Shown here in pieces: positions 16,188 to 25,069 of a stretch of DNA of 64,000 bases. The translations under genes were made by a program, and so were the position numbers. Numbering within the stretch: the first letter of the stretch is position 1; each line of letters opens with the position of its first letter. Source of the stretch: DATARH01 sp963734125 (GTDB lineage Bacteria > Pseudomonadota > Alphaproteobacteria > ATCC43930 > CGMCC-115725); contig CAVTGB010000081.1 in the NCBI GenBank assembly GCA_963734125.1, positions 1-64,000 on the forward strand. The letters are read 5' to 3'. The notes below the pieces were generated by a model. It made no database searches and was not told where the DNA came from. It was given only the letters and a program-made list of their open reading frames with translations.

Positions 16188-18878
16188 CTACGCCGTGCTG
16201 CCGCCGGATTCGCCGGCGAGCTCTGCTTGCGCCGCGGCGAGGCGCGCGATCGGCACGCGGTAAGGCGAGCACGACACGTAATCGAGCCCGATTTCGCGAC
16301 AAAAGTGTATGGAGGCCGGGTCGCCGCCATGCTCGCCGCAGATGCCGAGCTTGAGATCGGGCCGCGCGGCGCGGCCGCGCTCGACGGCGATCCGGATCAT
16401 CTCGCCAACCCCTTTGGTGTCCAGCGTCACGAACGGGTCGTGCTCGAACACCCCGAGCTTCTGATAGGCACCGATAAAGCTCGCCGAATCGTCCCGCGAG
16501 ATGCCGTAGACGGTCTGCGTCAGATCGTTGGTGCCAAAGCTGAAGAACGCGGCGCTTTGGGCGATCTCGCCGGCGAGAAGCGCCGCGCGCGGCAGCTCGA
16601 TCATCGTGCCGACGAGATAGCGGATCTTTACCCCGGCGCGTTGCATGACCTCCTCGGCCACCCGGTCGACCAGCGCCTTCAAGATGTCGAATTCACGCCG
16701 GGTCGCGATCAGCGGCACCATGATCTCGGGTTCGACCGCCTCGCCGGTCTCCTTCGTCACCGCAGCCGCCGCCTCGAAGATCGCCACCACTTGGGTTTCG
16801 TAGATCTCGGGGTAGGTGATGCCGAGCCGGCAGCCGCGCAGGCCGAGCATCGGGTTGGCCTCGTAGAGCGCATGGGTGCGCTGGCGGATTTCGCCGACGG
16901 TTTTGCCGGTGAGTTCCGCCATTTCGACGAATTCGGCTTCGGTTTTCGGCAGGAACTCGTGGAGCGGCGGGTCCAACAGCCGAATTGTCACCGGCAGCCC
17001 GCGCATGATCCGGAAGATCTCGATGAAATCGGCGCGCTGCATCGGCAACAGCTTGGCGAGCGCGACGCGCCGGCCGAGCTCCTCGTTGGCCATGATCATC
17101 TCGCGCATCGGCCCGATACGGTCGGCCGCGAAAAACATGTGCTCGGTGCGCGACAGCCCGATCCCCTCGGCGCCAAAGTCACGCGCGGCGCGGGCGTCGA
17201 TTGGGGTCTCGGCATTGGCGCGCACCTTCAACGTGCGCAAGCCGTCGGCCCAGCCCATCAGCGTCGCAAAATCGCCCGACAGCACCGGCTGGATCGTTGC
17301 CACCTCGCCCAGCATGACTTCGCCGGTCGAGCCGTTGATCGTGATCAGATCGCCCTTCCGCACCAGCTGGTTACGCACCGTCATCGAGGCGTTTGCATAG
17401 TCGATGCGCAAATCGCCGGCGCCGGCGACGCAGGGCCGCCCCATCCCGCGCGCCACGACGGCGGCGTGGCTGGTCATGCCGCCGCGCGTCGTCAGGATGC
17501 CCTTGGCTGCGTTCATCCCGTGGATGTCCTCGGGGCTGGTTTCGATCCGCACCAGGATGACGCTTTCGCCGCGGCTTGCGGCGGCTTCGGCTTCGTCGGC
17601 GGAAAATACCACCTTCCCCGAGGCGGCGCCGGGCGAAGCCGGCAGCCCGCGGGCGAGCACCGTTGTCTTCGCCGCGGGGTCGAGCATTGGGTGGAGCAGC
17701 TGATCGAGCGAATCCGGCTCGATGCGGCGGATTGCATCCTCTCGGGTGATTCGCCCTTCCGCGACCAATGCGACGGCGATCTTCAGCGCGGCCGGTGCGG
17801 TGCGCTTGCCGGTGCGTGTCTGCAGCATCCACAATTTGCCGCGCTCGACGGTGAACTCGATGTCCTGCATATCGCGGTAATGGTCTTCGAGAACCTGCCG
17901 CGCCTTCACGAGTTCGGCGAAGACTGCGGGCATCGCCTCTTCCATCGCCGGCAGGGTCGAAGCGTTGGCGGTCTTGCCGGCGAGCGTCAGCGACTGCGGC
18001 GTGCGGATGCCGGCGACGACATCCTCGCCCTGCGCGTTGATCAGGTATTCGCCATAGAACTCGTCGGCGCCCGTTGAGGGGTTGCGGGTGAACGCGACGC
18101 CAGTCGCGCAATCCTCACCCCGGTTGCCGAACACCATCGCCTGGATATTGACCGCGGTGCCCCAATCAGAGGGGATGTTGTGGAGGCGCCGATAGGTCAC
18201 CGCCCTTGTGTTCATCCACGACCCGAACACGGCGCCTATCGCGCCCCATAGCTGCGCTTCGACATCCTGGGGGAACGGCTTCCCGGTTTCGGCCGCGACG
18301 ACCTCCTTGAAACCGACGACGATCATTTGCCAATCCGCGGCGCTGAGCTCGGTGTCGAGCACGGCGTCGGTCTCGATCTTGTGGTTCTCGATCAGCTCCT
18401 CGAAATGATGGTGCCCGATGCCGAGCACGACCTGCCCGTACATCTGCAGAAAGCGGCGATAGCTGTCATAGGCGAAACGCTCGTCGCCGCTCGCTTTCGC
18501 CAGCCCCGCGACGGTCTGGTCGTTGAGCCCGAGGTTGAGGACGGTATCCATCATCCCCGGCATCGATGCACGCGCCCCCGAGCGCACCGAAACGAGGAGC
18601 GGGTTCGCCGGATCACCGAAACGGGCGCCGATGGTCGTTTCGACCGCGGCGAGGGCGGCGGCCACCTGCTCCTTCAAATCGGCCGGAAAGGTCTTTCCGT
18701 CGGCATAAAATTGCGTGCAGATTTCGGTCGTGATCGTGAACCCGGGCGGCACCGGGAGCCCGAGATTACTCATCTCGGCGAGCCCGGCGCCCTTGCCGCC
18801 CAAGAGGTTGCGCATCTCGGCGCGCCCCTCCGCGGCGCCGGCGCCAAAGTTGTAGACCCATTTGGTCCCGGTCGTCAT
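16188..18878 (-). CDS. ppdK: Pyruvate, phosphate dikinase
   Basis: Cytoplasmic enzyme of 896 residues interconverting pyruvate, ATP and Pi with phosphoenolpyruvate, AMP and PPi, here probably for gluconeogenesis or PPi-linked glycolysis. The N-terminal ATP-grasp domain starts KWVYNFGAGAAEGRAEMRNL with the loop LLGGKGAGLAEM. The swivelling domain carries the phospho-His (His471) in TRGGMTSHAAVVARGMGRP. The C-terminal barrel has SRTEHMFF and the Cys847 motif LGICGEHGGDP. The length is normal. The ATG at 18878 follows AGGGGTGATG and lies seven bases after the glyS stop, so it is cotranscribed with glyQS. Confidence 0.96.
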   Translation of the reverse strand: MTTGTKWVYNFGAGAAEGRAEMRNLLGGKGAGLAEMSNLGLPVPPGFTITTEICTQFYADGKTFPADLKEQVAAALAAVETTIGARFGDPANPLLVSVRSGARASMPGMMDTVLNLGLNDQTVAGLAKASGDERFAYDSYRRFLQMYGQVVLGIGHHHFEELIENHKIETDAVLDTELSAADWQMIVVGFKEVVAAETGKPFPQDVEAQLWGAIGAVFGSWMNTRAVTYRRLHNIPSDWGTAVNIQAMVFGNRGEDCATGVAFTRNPSTGADEFYGEYLINAQGEDVVAGIRTPQSLTLAGKTANASTLPAMEEAMPAVFAELVKARQVLEDHYRDMQDIEFTVERGKLWMLQTRTGKRTAPAALKIAVALVAEGRITREDAIRRIEPDSLDQLLHPMLDPAAKTTVLARGLPASPGAASGKVVFSADEAEAAASRGESVILVRIETSPEDIHGMNAAKGILTTRGGMTSHAAVVARGMGRPCVAGAGDLRIDYANASMTVRNQLVRKGDLITINGSTGEVMLGEVATIQPVLSGDFATLMGWADGLRTLKVRANAETPIDARAARDFGAEGIGLSRTEHMFFAADRIGPMREMIMANEELGRRVALAKLLPMQRADFIEIFRIMRGLPVTIRLLDPPLHEFLPKTEAEFVEMAELTGKTVGEIRQRTHALYEANPMLGLRGCRLGITYPEIYETQVVAIFEAAAAVTKETGEAVEPEIMVPLIATRREFDILKALVDRVAEEVMQRAGVKIRYLVGTMIELPRAALLAGEIAQSAAFFSFGTNDLTQTVYGISRDDSASFIGAYQKLGVFEHDPFVTLDTKGVGEMIRIAVERGRAARPDLKLGICGEHGGDPASIHFCREIGLDYVSCSPYRVPIARLAAAQAELAGESGGSTA

Positions 18879-18885
18879 GGGCTCA

Positions 18886-21065
18886 TCACCCCTCGATCCG
18901 CGAGAAATCGGCGACTTGGTTCATCACCGTGCGAATGCGCGACAATAGCCGCAGCCGGTTCTCGCGTAACGCTCGGTCATCGGTGTTAACAGTCACCGCA
19001 TCGAAAAATGCGTCAACTGGCTGACGCAACAGGGCGAGCGCCGCCATTGCGTCTGCGAAATTCTCGCGAATGACAAATTCGCCCGCGTTCCCACCAATCT
19101 CGCCAAGTGCGGCGGAAAGCGCCTTCTCCTCCTTCTGCTGCAACAAGTTCGTATCGTCGCGATCATCGTAGGAACGCCCGTCGCGGCGCTCTTCGATCGC
19201 AACGATATTTGCGGCGCGGCGGTAAGCGACCAGCAAATTCGCGCCATCGTCCGAGGCCAGGAACACCTCGAGGGCGTGTACGCGGGCCAGCAGCCGCACC
19301 AGATCGTCTTCGCCGAGGGAGAAAACCGCAGCGACGAAATCGTGCCGAGCACCTTGCTCGCGCAGATGCACCTTCAGCCGTTCGGCGATGAACGCCAGCA
19401 ACAGCTCCGTTGCCGATCCCTGCTCCGGTGCATTTTCAAGGACGACGGCGCCGAGATTGGCCACCGCCGTTGCAAAGCAATGTCCCAGCGGCAGACGAAG
19501 CCCGTTTTCCAAGATCAGACGGATGGCGCCGAGCGCGGCGCGGCGCAGTGCAAACGGGTCGCGCGACCCGGTGGGCGGCTCGCCGATCACGAAGAATGCG
19601 GCCAGCGTGTCGAGCTTGTCGGCGAGCGCGACGACGGCGCTGATTGGTGCGGTCGGGCAGGTGTCGTTGGGACCGAGCGGCTTATAATGGTCGGCAATCG
19701 CGTTGGCGACGCACGGGTCTTCGCTGTCGTGGAGCGCGTAATAGCGGCCCATGACACCCTGCAATTCGGGGAACTCGCCGACCATCCCAGTCGACAGATC
19801 AGCCTTCGCGAGAAGCGCAGCGCGCTGCGCCAACCGTCCCAACTCTCCGTCGTCGTTCCCGCGAAAGCGGGAATCCAGGGACGATTGGACTGAGCGATTG
19901 CCCTGGGCCCCCGCTTTCGCGGGGGTGACGGTAGAATACAGTTGTTGCGCCAGGAACTCGGCGAGCCGCTCCGTTCGCTCGACCTTGTCGTAAACGCTGC
20001 CGAGCTTCTCGTGGTAGACGCGCTCTTTCAGCGCCTCGACGCGGTCTTCGAGGCGGACCTTACGGTCCTGGTCCCAGAAGAAGCGGGCGTCGGCGAGGCG
20101 GGCGCGCAGGACGCGCTCGTTGCCGGCGATGATCGTCCGACCCTTATCGGCGGTCAGGTTGTTGGCGACGAAGAGGAAACGCGGCGCCGTCACCCCATCG
20201 GGCTGGAGGCACGAGAAATATTCTGGTGGGTGCGCATCGCCGTCGCCAGCACTTCGGGCGGTAGGCCCTCGGGCAGGGGCCGCACGAATTCGTCGTCGAT
20301 CGCCCCCATCAGCGAAACCGGGAATTCGACGAGGCCGGCAACCTCGTCGAAGAGCGCGGGATCGGGCTTGACGGCGAGGCCCACCGTGCCGGCGAGGCGA
20401 TCGAGATCGGCCGCGATCATATCCCGCCGGCAATTCGGGTCGAGGATGACGTGCGCCGCTTCGAGCTTCTCCCGATAGTCTCCGGCGTCATCGATCGTGA
20501 TCTCGCCATCCGACATAAAGCGGTGGCCGCGCGTCGTCTGGCCCGCCCGTATCCCGCCCAGCGAGAACTGAACGATCGCGCCATCGAAAAGACAAAGCAC
20601 GGAGGTCAATGGGCGCACCCAACGCAGCGACGAGGCCGGGTAACGCATCGATTTCGGCCAGGGCAATTCGGCGATCAAGGTGGGCAGCAGCCGGAGGACG
20701 ACGATCCCCGTGGGCGCGCCCGGCCGCTCTATGCGCGCGAAATAGAATTCGCCGCGGCCGGTGTCGCGGATCTCGCACTCTTCGATTGAATGCAGGCCGG
20801 CGGCGCGCAGAAAGCCGTCAAGTGCCGGTGGCGGCGCCCCGACCCGCGGGCCCCGGCGTTCCTCGCTACGGTCGGGCTGACGTTCGGGGATGCCATCGGC
20901 GATCACCGTCAGCCGGCGCGGGGTCACGTAGCCCTTCAGGCTCGTGGCGGGGATCTCGGCGGCGGCAAGCTTGTCGCGGACGAGCGCGACGAGATCGTCG
21001 ATCGCGCGGCGCTGCATCCGCGCCGGGATTTCCTCCGACAGGAGTTCGAGCAGGAGCTCGCCCAT
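18886..21065 (-). CDS. glyS: Glycine-tRNA ligase beta subunit, one frame break
   Basis: Beta chain of the alpha2-beta2 glycyl-tRNA synthetase. The N-terminal frame starts MGELLLELLSEEIPARM at 21065 and ends early after ATAMRTHQN. The rest continues in the next frame as EYFSCLQPDG to SRIEG at 18886. Restoring one base at 20221-20222 (AAA read as AA on the coding strand) gives the family sequence AMRTHQKYFSCLQ and an exact 727-codon gene. Because this gene should be essential, a sequencing error is the likeliest cause. A palindromic repeat encoding TPAKAGAQ and DSRFRGNDD is inserted in frame at 19855-19929. It starts one base after glyQ ends. Confidence 0.93.
19855..19929. repeat. Palindromic dispersed repeat inside glyS
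   Basis: Two hairpins, TCCCGCGAAAGCGGGA and CCCCCGCTTTCGCGGGGG, flank a short spacer. Translated in the glyS frame the element gives TPAKAGAQ and DSRFRGNDD, the well-known protein trace of REP/RPE-like elements of Proteobacteria. It adds about 25 residues to the synthetase without closing the frame. Confidence 0.85.
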
Positions 21066-21066
21066 C

Positions 21067-21948
21067 TCAGCTGCCGGCGAGCCAAGTTTCGCAGCAGGCG
21101 CGGGCGAGCGCCCGTACCCGGCCGATATAAGCGGCGCGCTCGGTGACGCTGATGACGCCGCGCGCGTCGAGCAGATTGAACAAATGGCTCGCCTTCAGGC
21201 ACTGGTCGTAGGCGGGAAGCGCGATCGCGCGGGCGATCAGCGCGCCGCATTCCTTCTCGGCGTCCTGAAAATGGCTGAACAATATGGCGGTGTCGGCGGC
21301 CTCGAAATTGTAGACCGAGAACTCGCGCTCGGCGCGCTTGAACACATCGCCATAGCTGACCCCGCCCCGCCCCGGCGGCAGGCCGTTGAAATCGAGGTCG
21401 TAGACGCTCTCCTTCCCCTGCACGTACATCGCCAGGCGTTCCAATCCGTAGGTCAATTCGGTCGAGACCGGATCGCACTCGAACCCGCCGACCTGCTGGA
21501 AATAGGTGAACTGGCTGACCTCCATGCCATCCAGCCAGACTTCCCAGCCGAGCCCGGCGGCGCCCAAGGTCGGGCTTTCCCAATCATCTTCGACAAAGCG
21601 GATGTCGTGGTCCGCGGCATCGATGCCGAGCGCGAAGAGGCTCTTCAGGTAGAGCTCCTGGCTGTCCGCCGGCGCCGGCTTCAGGATCACCTGCAGCTGA
21701 TAGTAATGCTGGAGCCGGTTGGGGTTCTCGCCATAGCGCCCGTCGGTCGGTCGGCGCGACGGCTGGACAAAGGCGGCGCGCCACGGGTCGGGCCCCAACG
21801 CGCGCAGCACAGTCGCCGGATGAAAGGTGCCGGCGCCGACCTCGACATCATAGGGCTGCAGGATGACGCAGCCCTGCGCCGCCCAATAATGCTGCAGCTT
21901 CAAGATCAGAGCCTGAAAGCTCGACCCGGAGGGGGTGGTCGGCATCAT
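21067..21948 (-). CDS. glyQ: Glycine-tRNA ligase alpha subunit
   Basis: Catalytic class II chain of about 293 residues that activates glycine with ATP. It reads SFQALILKLQHYWAAQGCVI and QPYDVEVGAGTFHPATVLRA, with the class II motif 2 region AAFVQPSRRPTDGRYGENPN and motif 3-like FECDPVSTELTYGLERLAM. The start is one of two adjacent ATGs (21948 or 21945); the frame remains open to 22137 but that part overlaps the upstream small gene. It is followed directly by glyS and then ppdK, a conserved alphaproteobacterial arrangement. Confidence 0.95.
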   Translation of the reverse strand: MMPTTPSGSSFQALILKLQHYWAAQGCVILQPYDVEVGAGTFHPATVLRALGPDPWRAAFVQPSRRPTDGRYGENPNRLQHYYQLQVILKPAPADSQELYLKSLFALGIDAADHDIRFVEDDWESPTLGAAGLGWEVWLDGMEVSQFTYFQQVGGFECDPVSTELTYGLERLAMYVQGKESVYDLDFNGLPPGRGGVSYGDVFKRAEREFSVYNFEAADTAILFSHFQDAEKECGALIARAIALPAYDQCLKASHLFNLLDARGVISVTERAAYIGRVRALARACCETWLAGS

Positions 21949-21958
21949 CTGATCGGGG

Positions 21959-22180
21959 TCAGCGCGGGTGCGGGCAGTCCGGCCTGCCGCAGCCGCCGGC
22001 ATCCGCTGCCGCATAGGCGCCGCAGATCCGGCAAGCGACCAGGTCCTGGATCGCCCGTGGCGACGACGGCGCCTGCCGGCGGCGGTCGAGCCGGGTGATC
22101 GCGCGGTTCCACCAGCGCATGGCGTACCACACGGCAAACACCACCACGACGATCACGACGACTTTGGGCAGCGCGAACAT
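21959..22180 (-). CDS. Small membrane-anchored zinc-ribbon-like protein
   Basis: Protein of 73 residues. MFALPKVVVIVVVVFAVWYAMRW is an N-terminal membrane segment. A soluble tail follows with four cysteines in LVACRICGAYAAADAGGCG and RPDCPHP, a likely zinc knuckle. The pattern recalls the PP0621 family of unknown function. It lies ten bases before glyQ and follows the S49 peptidase gene on the same strand, so it belongs to that transcription unit. No function can be stated beyond an inner-membrane metal-binding peptide. Confidence 0.7.
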   Translation of the reverse strand: MFALPKVVVIVVVVFAVWYAMRWWNRAITRLDRRRQAPSSPRAIQDLVACRICGAYAAADAGGCGRPDCPHPR

Positions 22181-22234
22181 CGCTCAGGTTTATGGGAGGC
22201 CGGCAGGGTGGTCAAGGCGGCGGTCACAGGCCGG

Positions 22235-23116
22235 CTACAGGCCGAACCGGGCCCACAATGCCCGCGCTTCGAGCCAGTCGAGGAGATCGCCGAGCGGCGC
22301 CGCCCAGGAAGCATGCGGCTCCCGCCCGGCGAAGGACAGCGGCCGCGGCAGCCACCAGCGCCGGCGGCGCGCCGTCGCGATCGGCAGCAGCTTTATATTG
22401 GCGCCGAACCGCGCCCGCATCACCGAACGCAGGTCGCCGATGCCGTCAACCAGGCCTCGCGACAATGCCATGCGGCCGGTCAACACCTCGCCCGAAAACA
22501 GGGTCTCGTCCTCGCCATCGATCTTGCCGTCCCGGCGGCGGCGGACATGGTCCTTGAAGGTGTCGTGGATATCCCGCTGCAGGGTGGTCAGCCGCGCCAC
22601 ATCGGCGGGATCCTCGGGCAGGAACGGGTCGAGCAACGCCTTATTCTCGCCGGCGGTGTGCAGCCGCCGCTCGATACCGAAGCGCTCGATCAACCGGTTG
22701 AGGCCAAAACTCGAGGTGACGACGCCGATCGAGCCGAGGAGCGAGGCTTCCTCGGCATAGATTTCATCGCCCGCCAGCGCCAGCCAATAACCACCCGAGG
22801 CGGCGACATCCTCGGCAAAGGCGAAAACCGGCACACCGTTTTCCTCGGCGAGCTGGCGGATGCGGCGATAGAGCAGCGCGGATTGCACCGGGGACCCGCC
22901 CGGCGAGTTGATCGCGATCGCGACCGCTCTGAGGCGGCGGGCCGCGAACGCCCGGTCGAGCGCGGCGGCGTGGCTCGCCAGCGACACCGCGCCCCGCCAT
23001 TGCCGCGTCGCGATGACGCCCTCAAAGCGCACCACCGCAACCACCGGCGGCGGATTGCGCAGCCGCTCGATCGGCAACAGCTTCAGGGCATCGCCCAAGG
23101 CATCGCGAAGGCTCAT
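22235..23116 (-). CDS. S49 family serine peptidase (SppA/SohB-like)
   Basis: Signal-peptide-peptidase-type protease of 293 residues. VVAVVRFEGVI starts the domain, IAINSPGGSPVQSALLYRRI is the oxyanion region, DVAASGGYWLALAGDEIYA carries the nucleophilic Ser, and GENKALLDPFLPED the general-base Lys. This is the Ser-Lys dyad of S49. No clear N-terminal membrane helix is seen with the ATG at 23116, so it may be peripheral or cytoplasmic, as in archaeal and short bacterial forms. The frame extends to 23434, but that part is antisense to the RsbW-like gene. It is first in the unit leading to glyQS and ppdK. Confidence 0.87.
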   Translation of the reverse strand: MSLRDALGDALKLLPIERLRNPPPVVAVVRFEGVIATRQWRGAVSLASHAAALDRAFAARRLRAVAIAINSPGGSPVQSALLYRRIRQLAEENGVPVFAFAEDVAASGGYWLALAGDEIYAEEASLLGSIGVVTSSFGLNRLIERFGIERRLHTAGENKALLDPFLPEDPADVARLTTLQRDIHDTFKDHVRRRRDGKIDGEDETLFSGEVLTGRMALSRGLVDGIGDLRSVMRARFGANIKLLPIATARRRRWWLPRPLSFAGREPHASWAAPLGDLLDWLEARALWARFGL

Positions 23117-23215
23117 CCGTCCCCAGATGGGGATTGCCGCGACGCCCGACCAGACGCGAGACCCTCGTATGATGATCGGGCTTGGCCTCGCGGCATCGTC
23201 GCGGTAAGAGGCGCC

Positions 23216-23632
23216 ATGGCCGCGCACCACCTTGACGTCAAACCGCAGGTTGGCGAGGTCGCTCGGCTGATCGAGTGGATCAAATCCTGCTGCGCCGCTG
23301 AGGGCATTAGCGAAGAGGTCACCTTCAAGATGACGCTTGCCGTCGAGGAAGCGGTCGTCAATGCGATCTCGCACGCCTTTGAGGGCCTGCCGCCCCCGCA
23401 TTCGATCACGGTTCGACTCGACATCGCCGCGCAATCGATAGCCGCCGAAATCATCGACGATGGCCGGCCGTTCGACCCGACAGAAGCGGCCGATCCCGAT
23501 CTCTCGGAGTCTCTCGAAGCGCGCGATCCCGGCGGGCTGGGGATCCTTCTGATGCGCCGCATGGTGGATCGCCTCAGCTATCGCCGTGGCGAGGGCAAAA
23601 ACATCCTGCGGCTGGAGACGGTCCGGGGCTGA
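23216..23632 (+). CDS. RsbW-type anti-sigma factor/serine-protein kinase
   Basis: GHKL-fold ATPase of 138 residues. The N box is LAVEEAVVNAISHAFEG, the G1 box AEIIDDGRPFDP, and the G2-like segment DPGGLGILLMRRMVDRLSY. Such proteins bind or phosphorylate an STAS-domain antagonist and hold a sigma factor or another target. The ATG at 23216 begins the domain exactly. It converges with a PP2C phosphatase gene, with six bases between the stops, so the two probably form a partner-switching pair. No STAS protein or sigma factor is nearby. Confidence 0.88.
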   Translation: MAAHHLDVKPQVGEVARLIEWIKSCCAAEGISEEVTFKMTLAVEEAVVNAISHAFEGLPPPHSITVRLDIAAQSIAAEIIDDGRPFDPTEAADPDLSESLEARDPGGLGILLMRRMVDRLSYRRGEGKNILRLETVRG

Positions 23633-23638
23633 ACCGGC

Positions 23639-24994
23639 TCAGGGTCCCAGAACCAGGCTCAGGCAGGTGATGTCGTCGGACTGTTCGGCGCCGGCGGCAA
23701 ATGCCGCGGTCGCGCCGAGCACGCCGGCAACCAATTGAGCCGCGCTGCCGCCCCGTCCGGCCGCCAACGCCGCTTCGAGCCGGGCGGTGCCGAATTCCGC
23801 GCCTTCTCGATCGAACGCTTCGGTAATCCCGTCGCTGAACAGGAACAGCGTGTCGCCGGGATGGAGCATCGTCTCGGCGATAGGGTAGGGGATCTCGGCG
23901 TCGATGCCGAACGGAATACCGGTTCCGCCCAGCGTATCGCGCCCGCCTTCGGCCCGCAGCAGGTAGGGCGGGTTGTGGCCGGCATTGCAATAGCGCAACA
24001 GCCCGCTGGAGAGGTCGAGCACCCCGTGAAAAAGCGTCACGAACATGCACGCGGTATTGTGGGTGGCGAGCAGGCGATTGGCCGCTTCCATGCCGGCTTG
24101 CATGTCCTCGGCGCTGGCAACGCTGCGCATCACGGTGCGTGACACCGCCATGAACAGTGACGCCGGGATACCCTTGCCGGAAACGTCGGCGACGATCACT
24201 GCGAGCCGGTTCGCATCGATCAGGAAGTAATCGTAAAAATCGCCGCCGATCTCGCGCGCCGGATGCATCTCGGCATGGAGATCGACCCGCTCGGTCGGAC
24301 CATCACCTACCCACGGAGCCGGCAGGATCGATTGCTGGATCTGTGCGGCGGCCTGCATCTCCTGGCGGCGATGCTGCTTGGCGCGAATCTCGGCCGCCAT
24401 GCCGGCGAACGCGCGCGCGAAGGTAGCGACTTCGCCCGGTTGGCTGGTCAGTTGGTCGAGCGATGCCGCGTCATATTCGTCGCGCGCCAGCGCCTCGGCC
24501 GCGTAGGTCAGGGTGGCGAGCGAATGGTTCATCGTCGCCAAACGGCCGCCCAGCTCCTCGACGATCGCGACGCCAATCGACGGGTAGTCGGCGCTCAGCC
24601 GCATCAGGCTGTCCCGCTCGATGCGAATGACGACGAGATCGGTGCGGGTGACGACTGTCGCGGTGCGCGGGCGGTCGGTAAAGGCGCCGAGTTCCCCGAT
24701 GATCCGATTGCGCCCGATCGTCGCCAAATGGACCGGTCCGGCGGGCAGCTCGACGAAGACGTCGACCTCGCCGTCGAGGATCACGCAGGCAAAGCTGCCG
24801 GGATCGCCCTCGCGCATGAGGGTCGCCCCGGCCGGGTAGGTGGCGAGCCGGCATTGCGCGGCCACCGCCAGGAGCGACGCACGGTCGACCCGCGCGAAAA
24901 TCGGGTGCGGCGCGAGTATCTCGGCGATTTCCTCGACCGGTCGGCCGAGAGCGCCGGATCCACTATCGAGTGGCGATGACAACTCTGCAGGCAC
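23639..24994 (-). CDS. Cyclic-nucleotide-binding SpoIIE/RsbU-type PP2C phosphatase
   Basis: Protein of 451 residues. An N-terminal cNMP-binding domain (about 30-145: ATLMREGDPGSFACVILDGE and IIGELGAFTDRPRTATV) precedes a helical linker. The PP2C phosphatase domain covers about 215-450: AAAQIQQSILP, REIGGDFYDYFLID, VIVADVSGKGIPASLFM, FSDGITEAFDREG and QSDDITCLSLVL. The acidic metal residues in GGDFYD, ADVSGKG and SDGITE are intact. Such enzymes dephosphorylate STAS antagonists and so counter RsbW-like kinases, one of which is encoded convergently. The start is GTG at 24994 after GGGGTGG. The sensor domain suggests control by a cyclic nucleotide. Confidence 0.9.
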   Translation of the reverse strand: MPAELSSPLDSGSGALGRPVEEIAEILAPHPIFARVDRASLLAVAAQCRLATYPAGATLMREGDPGSFACVILDGEVDVFVELPAGPVHLATIGRNRIIGELGAFTDRPRTATVVTRTDLVVIRIERDSLMRLSADYPSIGVAIVEELGGRLATMNHSLATLTYAAEALARDEYDAASLDQLTSQPGEVATFARAFAGMAAEIRAKQHRRQEMQAAAQIQQSILPAPWVGDGPTERVDLHAEMHPAREIGGDFYDYFLIDANRLAVIVADVSGKGIPASLFMAVSRTVMRSVASAEDMQAGMEAANRLLATHNTACMFVTLFHGVLDLSSGLLRYCNAGHNPPYLLRAEGGRDTLGGTGIPFGIDAEIPYPIAETMLHPGDTLFLFSDGITEAFDREGAEFGTARLEAALAAGRGGSAAQLVAGVLGATAAFAAGAEQSDDITCLSLVLGP

Positions 24995-25069
24995 CCGCCG
25001 ACCACCCCATTCCCCGCAGGCACGAGGCAGCGGGCGCCGGTCGTCTCGCCTGCCGCCTCAGAGACTGGA

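Noticed and set aside
20215..20230. Programmed frameshifting in glyS
   Set aside because: The slip site lacks a heptameric slippery sequence and downstream structure typical of programmed events, and glyS is not known for it; a missing A is simpler.
22235..23434. A longer S49 peptidase starting at 23434
   Set aside because: The extra 106 residues are exactly antisense to the RsbW-like gene and contain no signal peptide; the ATG at 23116 begins the family sequence.
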